From Streptomyces leeuwenhoekii (GTDB lineage: Bacteria; Actinomycetota; Actinomycetes; Streptomycetales; Streptomycetaceae): DNA of 64,000 nucleotides. Shown here one piece after another: positions 8,762 to 17,412 of the stretch (positions are counted from its first letter, which is position 1; every line of letters begins with the position of its first letter). The position numbers and the translations under genes were made by a program. The notes beneath the pieces are model-generated. The model was not told where the DNA came from and did no database searches. It worked only from the letters and a program-made list of their open reading frames with translations. Where the stretch lies: NCBI RefSeq assembly GCF_001013905.1, contig NZ_LN831790.1, positions 2,294,001-2,358,000 on the forward strand. The letters are read 5' to 3'.

Positions 8762-9997
8762 ATGCGATCCATACGATCCGTACGGCCGTCGTCCGCCACT
8801 CGCCGGCCCCGGGCCGCGGCCCGCGCCGGCTTCCCCGTCCCGGCCGCCGTCGCTCTCGTCTCGGCGCTCCTTCTCACCGCGACCGCCTGCGAGTCGGGCG
8901 CGGGGGCCGGTGGCGAGCCCGCGGCCTCCGCGTCGGCCGCGGAGGACGGCCACGGCGCCATCCGGATCCCGGACCACCTCAGGGACAAGCTCGCGGAGCA
9001 CGGGATCGACGTCGACAAGTGGCGCGACGGCGCCTGGAAGAACTGGGACAGGGACGACTGGCTGCGCGAGGCGCAGGACTTCGTCAACCCGATCATCGAG
9101 AACCTGTGGAATCCGGACCGCATGCGGGACGCCGAGGAGCCCGGCCGGGAGGTCGACGCCGGCGACCTCTCCGGTGACCGGGCGGTGAGCGACCCGGAGC
9201 CCGCGCCGGTCCGGGCGCGGCCGGTGCCGCCCGCGTACCACGAGAACGCCGCCACGGCCGGCAAGGTGTTCTTCGACTCGCCCGCGGGCTCCAAGGTCTG
9301 CTCGGCCACCGTCGTGCGGGACCCGGCCCGTCCCGGCAGGTCCAACCTGGTGTGGACGGCGGGCCACTGCGTGCACGCGGGCCGGAAGGGCGGCTGGTAC
9401 CGCAACATCGCGTTCGTGCCCTCGTACAACGACGCGGCGCGGCCGGCCGCGGAACTGCGGAGCGCCGGCGAGGAGGAGATCGCCCCCTACGGGGTGTGGT
9501 GGGGTGACTGGGTGAAGACCTCCGCCCAGTGGATCGAGCAGGGCGGCGCGACGGGCGGGGAGGGCGCCCCGTACGACTTCGCCGTGCTCCATGTGACGCC
9601 GGAGGAGGGCGCGGGCGGCAGGTCGCTGGAGGAGACGGTCGGCGCGGCGCTGCCGGTGGACTTCGCCGCCCCGGCCGTACGGCCGGTGCGGAGCGTGACG
9701 GCGACCGGCTACCCGGCGGCGGCGCCGTACGACGGGCAGACCCTGTACCGGTGCCAGGGCAAGCCGGGCCGGCTCTCGGTCAGGGCCTCGGATCCGACGA
9801 TGTACCGCATCGGCTGCACCATGACCGGCGGTTCCTCGGGCGGCGGGTGGGTGGCGACCGGCTCCGACGGCCGGCCGGCGCTGATCTCCAACACCTCGAT
9901 CGGACCGGTGGGGGCGGGCTGGCTGGCCGGTCCGCGGCTGGGCGAGGAGGCCGAGGACGTGTACCGGGCGGTCAGCGAGAAGTTCGCCGGCCGGTGA
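8762..9997 (+). CDS. Secreted trypsin-like serine protease (S1, V8/glutamyl endopeptidase-like), probable lipoprotein
   Basis: An exported protease of 411 residues. The N-terminus has an Arg-rich region, a hydrophobic stretch (about 24-40) and a lipobox-like TATAC with Cys43, so membrane anchoring by lipidation is likely. A charged pro-region with many Asp and Trp follows. The catalytic triad is readable: His202 in WTAGHC, Asp272 in YDFAVLHV and Ser359 in TGGSSGGGW. Cysteine pairs near His202 and Ser359 (CTMTGGSSG) fit disulfides in this family. The ATG at 8762 follows GGGGGAG and GAGAGAA; an upstream in-frame start at 8654 would bury the signal sequence. It is convergent with hflX across a strong terminator. 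The substrate is unknown. Confidence 0.88.
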   Translation: MRSIRSVRPSSATRRPRAAARAGFPVPAAVALVSALLLTATACESGAGAGGEPAASASAAEDGHGAIRIPDHLRDKLAEHGIDVDKWRDGAWKNWDRDDWLREAQDFVNPIIENLWNPDRMRDAEEPGREVDAGDLSGDRAVSDPEPAPVRARPVPPAYHENAATAGKVFFDSPAGSKVCSATVVRDPARPGRSNLVWTAGHCVHAGRKGGWYRNIAFVPSYNDAARPAAELRSAGEEEIAPYGVWWGDWVKTSAQWIEQGGATGGEGAPYDFAVLHVTPEEGAGGRSLEETVGAALPVDFAAPAVRPVRSVTATGYPAAAPYDGQTLYRCQGKPGRLSVRASDPTMYRIGCTMTGGSSGGGWVATGSDGRPALISNTSIGPVGAGWLAGPRLGEEAEDVYRAVSEKFAGR

Positions 9998-10047
9998 GCC
10001 GGGGCCGAGCCGGGCGGAGGCGCGGCGGCCGGTGACGCGCGCATGAC

Positions 10048-10082
10048 CGAGGGCCCGTCCCCGGCGGGGGGACGGGCCCTCG
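10048..10082. terminator. Bidirectional hairpin between protease gene and hflX
   Basis: A perfect 15-bp stem (arms 10048-10062 and 10068-10082) with a 5-nt loop, placed between the convergent protease stop (9997) and hflX stop (10121). It lacks a U-tract, as is typical for this genus. Confidence 0.85.
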
Positions 10083-10120
10083 GACGTGCCTCACGGCCCT
10101 GGGCCGGTGCCGGTGGGGCG

Positions 10121-11614
10121 TCAGGCCGCCGACGCCGGAACGTACGGCGTCAGCTCCGCCGCCAGTTCCTCGTGCACCCGCACCTTGAGCAAGGTGCCCT
10201 CCGGGGTGTGCTCCTCGGAGATCACCTCGCCCTCGTCGTGGGCGCGCGCGACCAGCTTGCCGTGCGTGTACGGCACCAGCGCCTCGATCTCGACGGACGG
10301 CCGCGGCAGCTCGTTGTCGATCAGCGCGAGCAGTTCGTCGATGTTCTGGCCGGTGCGGGCCGAGACGGCGATGGAGCGCTTCTCGATCCGCAGCAGCCGC
10401 TGGAGCACCAGCGGGTCGGCCAGGTCGGCCTTGTTGACCACGACGATCTCCGGTACGCCGGTGGCGCCGACGTCCCTGATCACCTCGCGCACGGCGGCCA
10501 ACTGCTCCTCCGGGTTCGGGTGCGAGCCGTCCACCACGTGGAGGATCAGGTCGGAGTCGCCGACCTCCTCCATGGTGGAGCGGAACGCCTCGACCAGGTG
10601 GTGCGGCAGGTGCCGGACGAACCCGACCGTGTCGGCCAGGGTGTACAGCCGTCCGCTCGGGGTCTCGGCCCGGCGCACGGTCGGGTCGAGGGTGGCGAAC
10701 AGGGCGTTCTCGACCAGGACGCCCGCGCCGGTGAGGCGGTTGAGCAGCGAGGACTTGCCCGCGTTGGTGTAGCCGGCGATGGCGACCGAGGGCACCTTGT
10801 TGCGCTTGCGCTCCTGGCGCTTGATCTCGCGGCCGGTCTTCATCTCCGCGATCTCCCGGCGCATCTTGGCCATCTTCTCGCGGATCCGCCGCCGGTCCGT
10901 CTCGATCTTGGTCTCACCGGGGCCGCGGGTGGCGAGGCCGCCGCCCTTGCCGCCGCCCATCTGCCGGGACAGGGACTGACCCCAGCCGCGCAGCCGCGGC
11001 AGCATGTACTGCATCTGCGCGAGCGCGACCTGCGCCTTGCCCTCACGGGACTTGGCGTGCTGGGCGAAGATGTCGAGGATCAGGGCCGTACGGTCGATGA
11101 CCTTGACCTTGACGACGTCTTCGAGGTGGATGAGCTGGCCGGGGCTGAGCTCACCGTCGCAGATGACGGTGTCCGCGCCCGTCTCCAGCACGATCTCCCG
11201 CAGCTCCTGGGCCTTGCCGGAGCCGATGTAGGTGGCGGCGTCGGGCTTGTCGCGGCGCTGGATCACGCCGTCGAGCACGAGGGCGCCCGCGGTCTCCGCG
11301 AGAGCGGCGAGCTCCGCGAGGGAGTTCTCCGCGTCCTGCACCGTTCCCGAGGTCCAGACCCCGACGAGGACGACCCGCTCCAGGCGGAGCTGGCGGTACT
11401 CGACCTCGGTGACGTCTTCGAGCTCGGTGGAGAGGCCCGCCACACGGCGCAGAGCCGCGCGCTCGGATCGGTCGAACTGGTCGCCGTCCCACTCGGAGTC
11501 GATCTCGTGGCTCCAGGCGACGTCCTCTTCCATCAGGGCATCGGCCCGAAGACCCTCGGGATAGGCGTGCGCGAGGCGCTTGGTGTCCTGGGAAGGGGAA
11601 GAAGAGGAGGTCAT
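10121..11614 (-). CDS. hflX: HflX-type ribosome-associated GTPase
   Basis: GTPase that binds the 50S subunit and splits or rescues stalled ribosomes under stress. The 497-residue product has the N-terminal HflX domain (GSGKAQELREIV, VICDGELSPGQ, LILDIFAQHAKSREGK), the glycine-rich loop GGGKGGGLATRGPGETKIE, and a TrmE-Era-type G domain. G1 is GYTNAGKSSL, G3 is DTVGF and G4 is NKADL. The ATG at 11614 (MTSSSS) follows AAGGA; the frame stays open for 47 more codons upstream, but those residues lack family similarity. It is monocistronic, with a terminator downstream. Confidence 0.94.
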   Translation of the reverse strand: MTSSSSPSQDTKRLAHAYPEGLRADALMEEDVAWSHEIDSEWDGDQFDRSERAALRRVAGLSTELEDVTEVEYRQLRLERVVLVGVWTSGTVQDAENSLAELAALAETAGALVLDGVIQRRDKPDAATYIGSGKAQELREIVLETGADTVICDGELSPGQLIHLEDVVKVKVIDRTALILDIFAQHAKSREGKAQVALAQMQYMLPRLRGWGQSLSRQMGGGKGGGLATRGPGETKIETDRRRIREKMAKMRREIAEMKTGREIKRQERKRNKVPSVAIAGYTNAGKSSLLNRLTGAGVLVENALFATLDPTVRRAETPSGRLYTLADTVGFVRHLPHHLVEAFRSTMEEVGDSDLILHVVDGSHPNPEEQLAAVREVIRDVGATGVPEIVVVNKADLADPLVLQRLLRIEKRSIAVSARTGQNIDELLALIDNELPRPSVEIEALVPYTHGKLVARAHDEGEVISEEHTPEGTLLKVRVHEELAAELTPYVPASAA

Positions 11615-11790
11615 TGGATCCTTACGTAGCTGGGAAACCGTCTGCGGCGACGGAACGGAACCCGAACGTCGAACCGGGACCGTCACCATGCACAACGCAC
11701 GAGTACCCCGGGTGATTCCCGTATGCCCCGCGCTCCGGTGCCGCGCCGTCGCCATGATGGTCGCACGGTACGGGACGTCTCGTCACCGGC

Positions 11791-13323
11791 TTATTCGGCT
11801 GCGGGTTCCGCGGTGGCCGCCGGGTCGGTGGTCCCCGCCTTCCAGTCCGGGTGGCCGGGCATGGGCGGCGTCTTCTCGCCGTACAGCCAGGCGCGCAGGA
11901 AGCCGTCCAGGTCACGCCCGGCGATCTCGGAGGCGAGCCGGACGAAGTCCGCGGTCGAGGCCGTGCCGTCGCGGTGCCGCGTCACCCAGGCCCGTTCGAG
12001 GCGTTCGAAGGCCGGGTGGCCGATCTCCTGGCGCAGGGCGTAGAGGACGAGCGCGCCGCCCTCGTAGACGTTCTGCCGGAAGATGCCCGTCTTCCGGCCG
12101 GGGGCGGGCACCTTCGGCGCGGCCGGCGGGCCGCCCACCGCACGCCAGGTGTCGGAGGCGGCGTAGGCGTCCTTCATCCGGGTCCGCAGCGACCTGCCCG
12201 CCTTCTCCTCGGCGTAGAGGGCCTCGTACCAGGTGGCGTGTCCCTCGTTGAGCCACAGGTCGGACCAGGTGCGCGGGCTGACGCTGTCGCCGAACCACTG
12301 GTGGGCCAGCTCGTGCACCATGATCGACTCGACGTACCACTGCTCGTAGGCGGGCTCGGTGAACAGCCCCGCGCCGAAGAGGGAGAGCGTCTGGGTCTCG
12401 AGCGCGAAGCCGAGGGGGGCGTCGGCCATGAGCAGCCCGTACGACTCGAACGGGTAGCGGCCGACCTTGCTCTCCATCCAGGAGATGTGCCCCGCGGTCC
12501 TGGCCGCCCACGGTTCGGCGGCGGCACGGTACCTGGCGGGCACGACGTCCCGCAGCGGCAGTCCGTGCGGGCCGGTGCGGCGCAGCACCGCGGAACGGCC
12601 GATGGAGACCTGGGCGAGCTCGGTGGCCATGGGGTGCCGGGTCCGGTACGTCCAGGTCGCGGACCCGTTCGCCCGCTCCACCCCGGCGGCCAGGCCGTTG
12701 GCGACGGCGGTGTGGCCGTCGGGCGCGGTGACCCGGATGGTGAACCGGGCCTTGTCGAAGGGGTGGTCGTTGCACGGGAACACCAGGTGGGCGGCGTCGG
12801 CCTGGTTGGCCATGACGAGCCCGTCCGCGGTGCGCACCCAGCCGCCGTCCCGTCCCTTCGGGGACACGGGGTCGCTGGTGTGCCGCACGGTGATCCGCGT
12901 CCGCGCGCCCTTGGGCAGCGGCTTCCCGGGCGTGATCACGAGGTCCTCGCCGGCGCCGGCGAACGCCGCGGGTCTGCCGTCGACCTCGACCGAGCCGACC
13001 TTGCCGTGCGCGAAGTCGAGGTTGATCCGTTCCAGGCGGGCCGTCGTCCGGGCGTCGATCGTGGTGACGGCCCGCAGCGGCTCGCTGTTCCTGCCGGAGT
13101 AGGTGAAGGCCAGGTCGTACGAGGCCACGTCGTATCCGGGGTTGCCCAGGTGCGGGAAGAGGCGGTCGCCGACGCCCAGCGGGACCGCGGGGGCGCTCGC
13201 GGCGACCAGGCCGAGAGAGGCGGCGGAGGCGAGCAGCGCCGTCGCCCGGTACCGGCGCGGGACCATGGCGCGTCCGCGTCCGGCGGGGGGACGGCCGGTG
13301 GAGGTGTGGGGAGTGTGCAGCAT
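11791..13323 (-). CDS. Secreted M1-family zinc metallopeptidase
   Basis: A gluzincin aminopeptidase-like enzyme of 510 residues. The N-terminus carries an Arg-rich region and a hydrophobic segment ending ASAPAV, so Sec or Tat export is expected. Zinc ligands and catalytic Glu are in HELAHQWFGD, and the third ligand, Glu, is in LWLNEGHATW, as in M1 peptidases. The exopeptidase GAMEN motif is replaced by GFALETQ, which is common in the secreted bacterial branch. A catalytic Tyr is likely in NVYEGGALVLYAL. The ATG at 13323 has only a weak GGGG upstream; an internal ATG at 13266 (MVPRRYRAT) is equally plausible and gives a tighter signal peptide. The last residues are Ala/Glu-rich. Confidence 0.88.
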   Translation of the reverse strand: MLHTPHTSTGRPPAGRGRAMVPRRYRATALLASAASLGLVAASAPAVPLGVGDRLFPHLGNPGYDVASYDLAFTYSGRNSEPLRAVTTIDARTTARLERINLDFAHGKVGSVEVDGRPAAFAGAGEDLVITPGKPLPKGARTRITVRHTSDPVSPKGRDGGWVRTADGLVMANQADAAHLVFPCNDHPFDKARFTIRVTAPDGHTAVANGLAAGVERANGSATWTYRTRHPMATELAQVSIGRSAVLRRTGPHGLPLRDVVPARYRAAAEPWAARTAGHISWMESKVGRYPFESYGLLMADAPLGFALETQTLSLFGAGLFTEPAYEQWYVESIMVHELAHQWFGDSVSPRTWSDLWLNEGHATWYEALYAEEKAGRSLRTRMKDAYAASDTWRAVGGPPAAPKVPAPGRKTGIFRQNVYEGGALVLYALRQEIGHPAFERLERAWVTRHRDGTASTADFVRLASEIAGRDLDGFLRAWLYGEKTPPMPGHPDWKAGTTDPAATAEPAAE

Positions 13324-13451
13324 GCCCCACGGCTATCAGCGCGGGTGCGCGGTCCGGCGGCGGCGCGCGCCCGGCGCACCCGAACGGGTAAGGCCACGCC
13401 GCGCGCCCGGCGCACGCCGAGGCGTGTGGCGGGCGGGGCGGCGTTCGCCGG

Positions 13452-15605
13452 TCAGGCGCCCGGGGGCTGCGGCTGGGCCCGGCTCACGTCGAAGACACCG
13501 GCCACGTTGCGCATCGCGCGCATCAGGGCGGGCAGGTGGGCGGCGTCCGGCAACTGGACGGTGTACGTGTGGCGGACGCGCTGCCGGTCCGGGGGCTCGA
13601 CGGTGGCGGAGACGATCTCGGCGCCTTCCACCGCCATGGCCTCGGTCAGATCCGCCAGCAGATGCGGACGGACGAACGATTCCGCGAGCAGGGTGACCCG
13701 GCACTCGGTGGTGTCGCCCCAGCGCACCCCCACCTCGGGGCGCCCCGCGCTCTTCATGCGCGCGACCGCGGCGCACCCCACGCGGTGCACGGTGACCACC
13801 CCGCCGCGGACGGCGAATCCGGCGATCTCGTCGGGCGGCACGGGCGTGCAGCAGCCGGCCAGCCGCACCGAGGCGCCCGGGCGGTCGACGAGGACGTCGG
13901 CGGCGGGACGGGCGGCACTCGGGCCGGTGGCGGGCGCGTCGGCGCTGCCGGGACGGGCAATCGCCGCCGGTTCGCCCGCGTCCGCCGCCTCGGCGGCTCC
14001 GTGGCCCGGGTGCGCCGCCAGCCATCGCTGGATGGCGATCCGGGCGGCGGGGGTGTGCGCGTGCTCCAGCCAAGCGCTGGAGGGCTCGGAGGCCGGGTCC
14101 TGGCCCATGAGCAGTTGGACGGTGTCGCCGTCCCTGAGCACGGTGCTCAGTGTGGCCAGCCGTCCGTTGACACGGGCGCCCATGCACGCGTGCGCGTCGT
14201 CGCCGTACTGCGCGTACGCCGCGTCCACGCAGCTCGCGCCCTCGGGCAGGCTCAGGGCGCCGCCGTCGGGCCGGAAGACGGTGATCTCCCGGTCCTGGGC
14301 GAGGTCCTCCCGGAGGGTGGACCAGAAGGTGTCGGGGTCGGGGGCGCCGCGCTGCCATTCGAGGAGGCGGGAGAGCCAGCCGGGGCGGGTGGGGTCGGCG
14401 CGCTCGCCGTCCGCGGGGTCGTCGGACGCCGGGGCGTAGGGGTTCCCGAGGGCGACGACCCCGGCCTCGGCGACCTTGTGCATCTGGTGGGTGCGGATGA
14501 GGACTTCGACGACCTGTCCGTCGGCGGCGGTGACCGCGGTGTGCAGCGACTGGTACAGGTTGAACTTGGGTACGGCGATGAAGTCCTTGAACTCCGAGAC
14601 GACCGGCGTCATACAGGTGTGGAGTTCGCCGAGGACGGCGTAGCAGTCCGCGTCCTCGTTCACCAGCACGAGCAGGCGGCCGAAGTCGGCGCCGCGCAGC
14701 GGGCCGCGTTTGCGGGCCACCCGGTGCACGGAGACGAAGTGGCGGGGCCGGATGAGGACGTCGGCCGGGAGATCGGCCTCGCGCAGGACGGCGCGCACGG
14801 CGTCGGCGGTCCCGGCGAGCGGGTCGTCGGCGCGGGCGGCGTTCTCGGCGATCAGCTCGCGCGTGAACGCGTACTCCGCGGGGTGCAGGACCGCGAAGAC
14901 GAGGTCTTCCAGCTCCGTCTTCAGCGCCTGGACACCGAGCCGTTCGGCGAGCGGGATCAGGACGTCCCGGGTCACCTTGGCGATGCGCTCCTGCTTCTCC
15001 CGGCGCATGACGCCGAGGGTGCGCATGTTGTGCAGCCGGTCGGCGAGTTTGATCGACATCACGCGGACGTCGTTGCCGGTGGCGACGAGCATCTTGCGGA
15101 AGGTCTCGGGCTCGGCGGCGGCGCCGTAGTCGACCTTCTCCAGCTTGGTGACGCCGTCGACGAGGAAGCGGACCTCCTCGCCGAACTGCTCTCTGACCTG
15201 ATCGAGTGTCACCTCGGTGTCCTCCACGGTGTCGTGGAGGAGGGAGGCGGTCAACGTCGTGGTCTCCGCGCCGAGTTCGGCGAGGATCAGGGTCACCGCG
15301 AGGGGGTGGGTGATATAGGGCTCGCCGCTCTTGCGCATCTGGCCGCGGTGCGAGGACTCGGCCAGCAGGTAGGCGCGGCGCAGCGGCTCGAGGTCGGCGT
15401 CGGGATGGTGGGCGCGGTGGGCGTCGACGACATGGCCGATGGCGTCGGGCAGCCGGCCGCGGGCGGCGGGGCCGAGGAGCGCGGCACGGCCGAGGCGGCG
15501 CAGGTCGAGCCGGGGGCGGGCCTTTCTGCGGGGCACTGTCGCGGCGCCGGTGACCGTGGGCATCACCGGGCCTGGGGTCGCAGGATTCGTGGCCTCCGCG
15601 TTCAT
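13452..15605 (-). CDS. RelA/SpoT-family (p)ppGpp hydrolase/synthetase homologue (RshA-like)
   Basis: A long RSH protein of 717 residues. The N-terminal HD hydrolase domain is intact: HRGQMRKSGEPYITHPLAV, LLHDTVEDT and IKLADRLHNMRTL. The synthetase domain is partly degenerate: RPRHFVSVHRVARK replaces the usual RPKH-(Y/F)-S-I-(Y)-x-K, and the YDLxxIR region reads ADFGRLLVL, keeping the Asp but losing the Arg. The later FKDFIAVPKFNLYQSLHT and VEVLIRT (acidic Glu) are kept. TGS and ACT domains follow (ITVFRPDGGALSLPEGAS; HLLADLTEAMAV). The ATG at 15605 has a strong GGAGG. S. coelicolor carries a second RSH, RshA, besides RelA, and this is probably its counterpart. Hydrolase activity looks certain, synthetase activity less so. 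Confidence 0.9.
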   Translation of the reverse strand: MNAEATNPATPGPVMPTVTGAATVPRRKARPRLDLRRLGRAALLGPAARGRLPDAIGHVVDAHRAHHPDADLEPLRRAYLLAESSHRGQMRKSGEPYITHPLAVTLILAELGAETTTLTASLLHDTVEDTEVTLDQVREQFGEEVRFLVDGVTKLEKVDYGAAAEPETFRKMLVATGNDVRVMSIKLADRLHNMRTLGVMRREKQERIAKVTRDVLIPLAERLGVQALKTELEDLVFAVLHPAEYAFTRELIAENAARADDPLAGTADAVRAVLREADLPADVLIRPRHFVSVHRVARKRGPLRGADFGRLLVLVNEDADCYAVLGELHTCMTPVVSEFKDFIAVPKFNLYQSLHTAVTAADGQVVEVLIRTHQMHKVAEAGVVALGNPYAPASDDPADGERADPTRPGWLSRLLEWQRGAPDPDTFWSTLREDLAQDREITVFRPDGGALSLPEGASCVDAAYAQYGDDAHACMGARVNGRLATLSTVLRDGDTVQLLMGQDPASEPSSAWLEHAHTPAARIAIQRWLAAHPGHGAAEAADAGEPAAIARPGSADAPATGPSAARPAADVLVDRPGASVRLAGCCTPVPPDEIAGFAVRGGVVTVHRVGCAAVARMKSAGRPEVGVRWGDTTECRVTLLAESFVRPHLLADLTEAMAVEGAEIVSATVEPPDRQRVRHTYTVQLPDAAHLPALMRAMRNVAGVFDVSRAQPQPPGA

Positions 15606-15736
15606 GGGCACCTCCGGCTGCGTGAACCGGCGGACGGGGCGCCCCAGGGCGGACACGGCTCAGGGGACGGTATCGGTCCCCCGTCCGGGCCGGTGCTTGA
15701 TGCTATCGAGCCCATCACGTGCGGCCGACCGCCTCT

Positions 15737-15779
15737 CGCCGAGCGTGAAACGGATCACCCATTCGAGCGACGCTCGGCG
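15737..15779 (-). terminator. Candidate hairpin downstream of dapF
   Basis: A perfect 10-bp inverted repeat (arms 15737-15746 and 15770-15779, CGCCGAGCGT and its complement) with a 23-nt loop, in the gap between the dapF stop and the rsh start. The long loop lowers confidence. A T-rich stretch lies on the plus-strand side, where no gene needs it. Confidence 0.4.
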
Positions 15780-15835
15780 GGTTTGCGTTTTCGCACCATG
15801 GGCGTGGGCCCGGGGTACGGCGGCCGGGCACCGGA

Positions 15836-16714
15836 TCAGCTCCTGCGGCGGACGGCCGCGTCCAGCCACTCGGGGTCGATCTCGCCCTCCGCGACGATCA
15901 CCGCGGGGCCGGTCATCTCGATCTCGCCGTCGGGCCGCTCGGTGATCACGAGCGTGCCGCCGGGCACGTCGACGGTGTACGTCGCGGGGGTGCCGGTGAC
16001 GGCCGGGTCGGCGCCGTCCCGGCGGGCGGCGGCGACGGCGACGGCGCACGCGCCCGTGCCGCACGAGCGGGTCTCGCCGGAGCCGCGCTCGTGCACGCGC
16101 ATCGCCACGTGCCCGGGGCCGCGGTCGACCACGAACTCCACGTTCACGCCGTCCGGGTAGGCGGCGGCCGGCTCACAGGGCGGCGGGGAGAGGAGATCCC
16201 CGGCGTGGGCGAGGTCGTCCACGAAGGCGACCGCGTGCGGGTTGCCCATGTTCACGTTGCGCGCGGGCCAGCTCCGCTCGCCCACGCTCACCGTGACGTC
16301 TCCCTCGGGCAGGACCGCCCGGCCCATGCCGACGGTGACGTCGCCGTCCTTGGCGAGGTGCACGGTCTTCACACCCCCGCGCGTGGCGACCGCGAGCTCG
16401 CCCTCGGCCACGTGTCCGGCGTGCTGGAGGTAGCGGGCGAAGACGCGCACGCCGTTGCCGCACATCTCGGCGACGGAACCGTCGCCGTTGCGGTAGTCCA
16501 TGAACCACTCCGCCTCGGCCGCCAGGTGCGCGGCCTCGGGGTGCGCGGCGGACCGCACCACGTGCAGCACCCCGTCGCCGCCGATGCCCGCGCGGCGGTC
16601 GCACAGGGCGGCGACGGCGGCCGGGGACAGGTCGACGGCGTTCTCCGGGTCCGGGACGATCACGAAGTCGTTCTCGGTGCCGTGCCCCTTGAGGAAGGCG
16701 ATCCGCGTGCTCAT
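15836..16714 (-). CDS. dapF: Diaminopimelate epimerase
   Basis: Interconverts LL- and meso-diaminopimelate for lysine and peptidoglycan synthesis. The product has 292 residues in two pseudo-symmetric halves. The two catalytic cysteines are in AEMCGNGVRVF and RSCGTGACAVAV. FLKGHGTENDF at the N-terminus and the substrate loop GNPHAVAFV are family hallmarks. The ATG at 16714 was chosen because it starts exactly at the conserved strand; GAGGG lies immediately upstream. Streptomyces cell wall uses LL-DAP, so the main need here is lysine synthesis. Neighbours on the same strand (miaA, a membrane protein) suggest a loose housekeeping transcription unit. Confidence 0.97.
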   Translation of the reverse strand: MSTRIAFLKGHGTENDFVIVPDPENAVDLSPAAVAALCDRRAGIGGDGVLHVVRSAAHPEAAHLAAEAEWFMDYRNGDGSVAEMCGNGVRVFARYLQHAGHVAEGELAVATRGGVKTVHLAKDGDVTVGMGRAVLPEGDVTVSVGERSWPARNVNMGNPHAVAFVDDLAHAGDLLSPPPCEPAAAYPDGVNVEFVVDRGPGHVAMRVHERGSGETRSCGTGACAVAVAAARRDGADPAVTGTPATYTVDVPGGTLVITERPDGEIEMTGPAVIVAEGEIDPEWLDAAVRRRS

Positions 16715-16797
16715 CCCTCGATCGTACGGGGTGGGCCCGACAGCACGGGCACGGCACCGGCCCGGCGGACTCGGCGCCCGACGGCCGGATGCGGTGG

Positions 16798-17304
16798 TCA
16801 GCCGCGCAGGCGGGCCACGCGCCACACGGCCAGCACGACGACGGCGGCGACCGCGACGACGTACGCGAGGATCACCCGCCAGTCCGGGCGGCGGCCCGAG
16901 CCCCGCTGGGGCAGGCCGGGCCAGGCGTAGCCCACGCGGCGGGCGGCCATCATGCCCCAGCCGGCGGCGCAGGAGCAGATGAGCAGGCCGAGCATCGCGA
17001 TCACGGCTCCGCTGTCACCGAAGTCGAACGCCAGCGGGAAGGCGAACATCAGCGAGCCGACCGCGCCCAGGCTCACGATGGGCGCGAGCTGCCAGATGCG
17101 CAGTTTGCGCTGGGGGCGCAGCTCGACCTCGACCTCTTCCCCGCCCGCGTACATCTCCTCGGGCTCGGGGCCGTCGGCCGTGACGCCGCCCTGCGGCTCC
17201 TCGGGGCCGTCGGAGCTCAAAGGCGCCCCCGCCCGTTCCGGATCGCCGCGCTCGGCGCCGACGTCTCCGGTGCTTCGTGCGGTGTCGCGAGGGCCGGCCT
17301 CCAT
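16798..17304 (-). CDS. Conserved actinobacterial membrane protein of unknown function
   Basis: Not recognised beyond being a Streptomyces-type integral membrane protein of 168 residues. The first 70 residues are acidic and Gly/Pro-rich (probably cytoplasmic and disordered). Three hydrophobic segments follow: IVSLGAVGSLMFAFPLAF, VIAMLGLLICSCAAGWGMM and ILAYVVAVAAVVVLAVW. A short Arg-rich tail ends the protein. The ATG at 17304 follows GGGAGG about 10 bases upstream; an in-frame GTG at 17334 is an alternative. It sits between miaA and dapF on the same strand. Confidence 0.8.
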   Translation of the reverse strand: MEAGPRDTARSTGDVGAERGDPERAGAPLSSDGPEEPQGGVTADGPEPEEMYAGGEEVEVELRPQRKLRIWQLAPIVSLGAVGSLMFAFPLAFDFGDSGAVIAMLGLLICSCAAGWGMMAARRVGYAWPGLPQRGSGRRPDWRVILAYVVAVAAVVVLAVWRVARLRG

Positions 17305-17412
17305 CGCCACGCGCCCTCCCAACTCGGACTCCACTTGGTCGATCGAAGCTTGATGATGGCACGGCGCCGGAGGCCGCGTTGACGGCCGGGGCCTCCCGAT
17401 GCCATGACGTGA

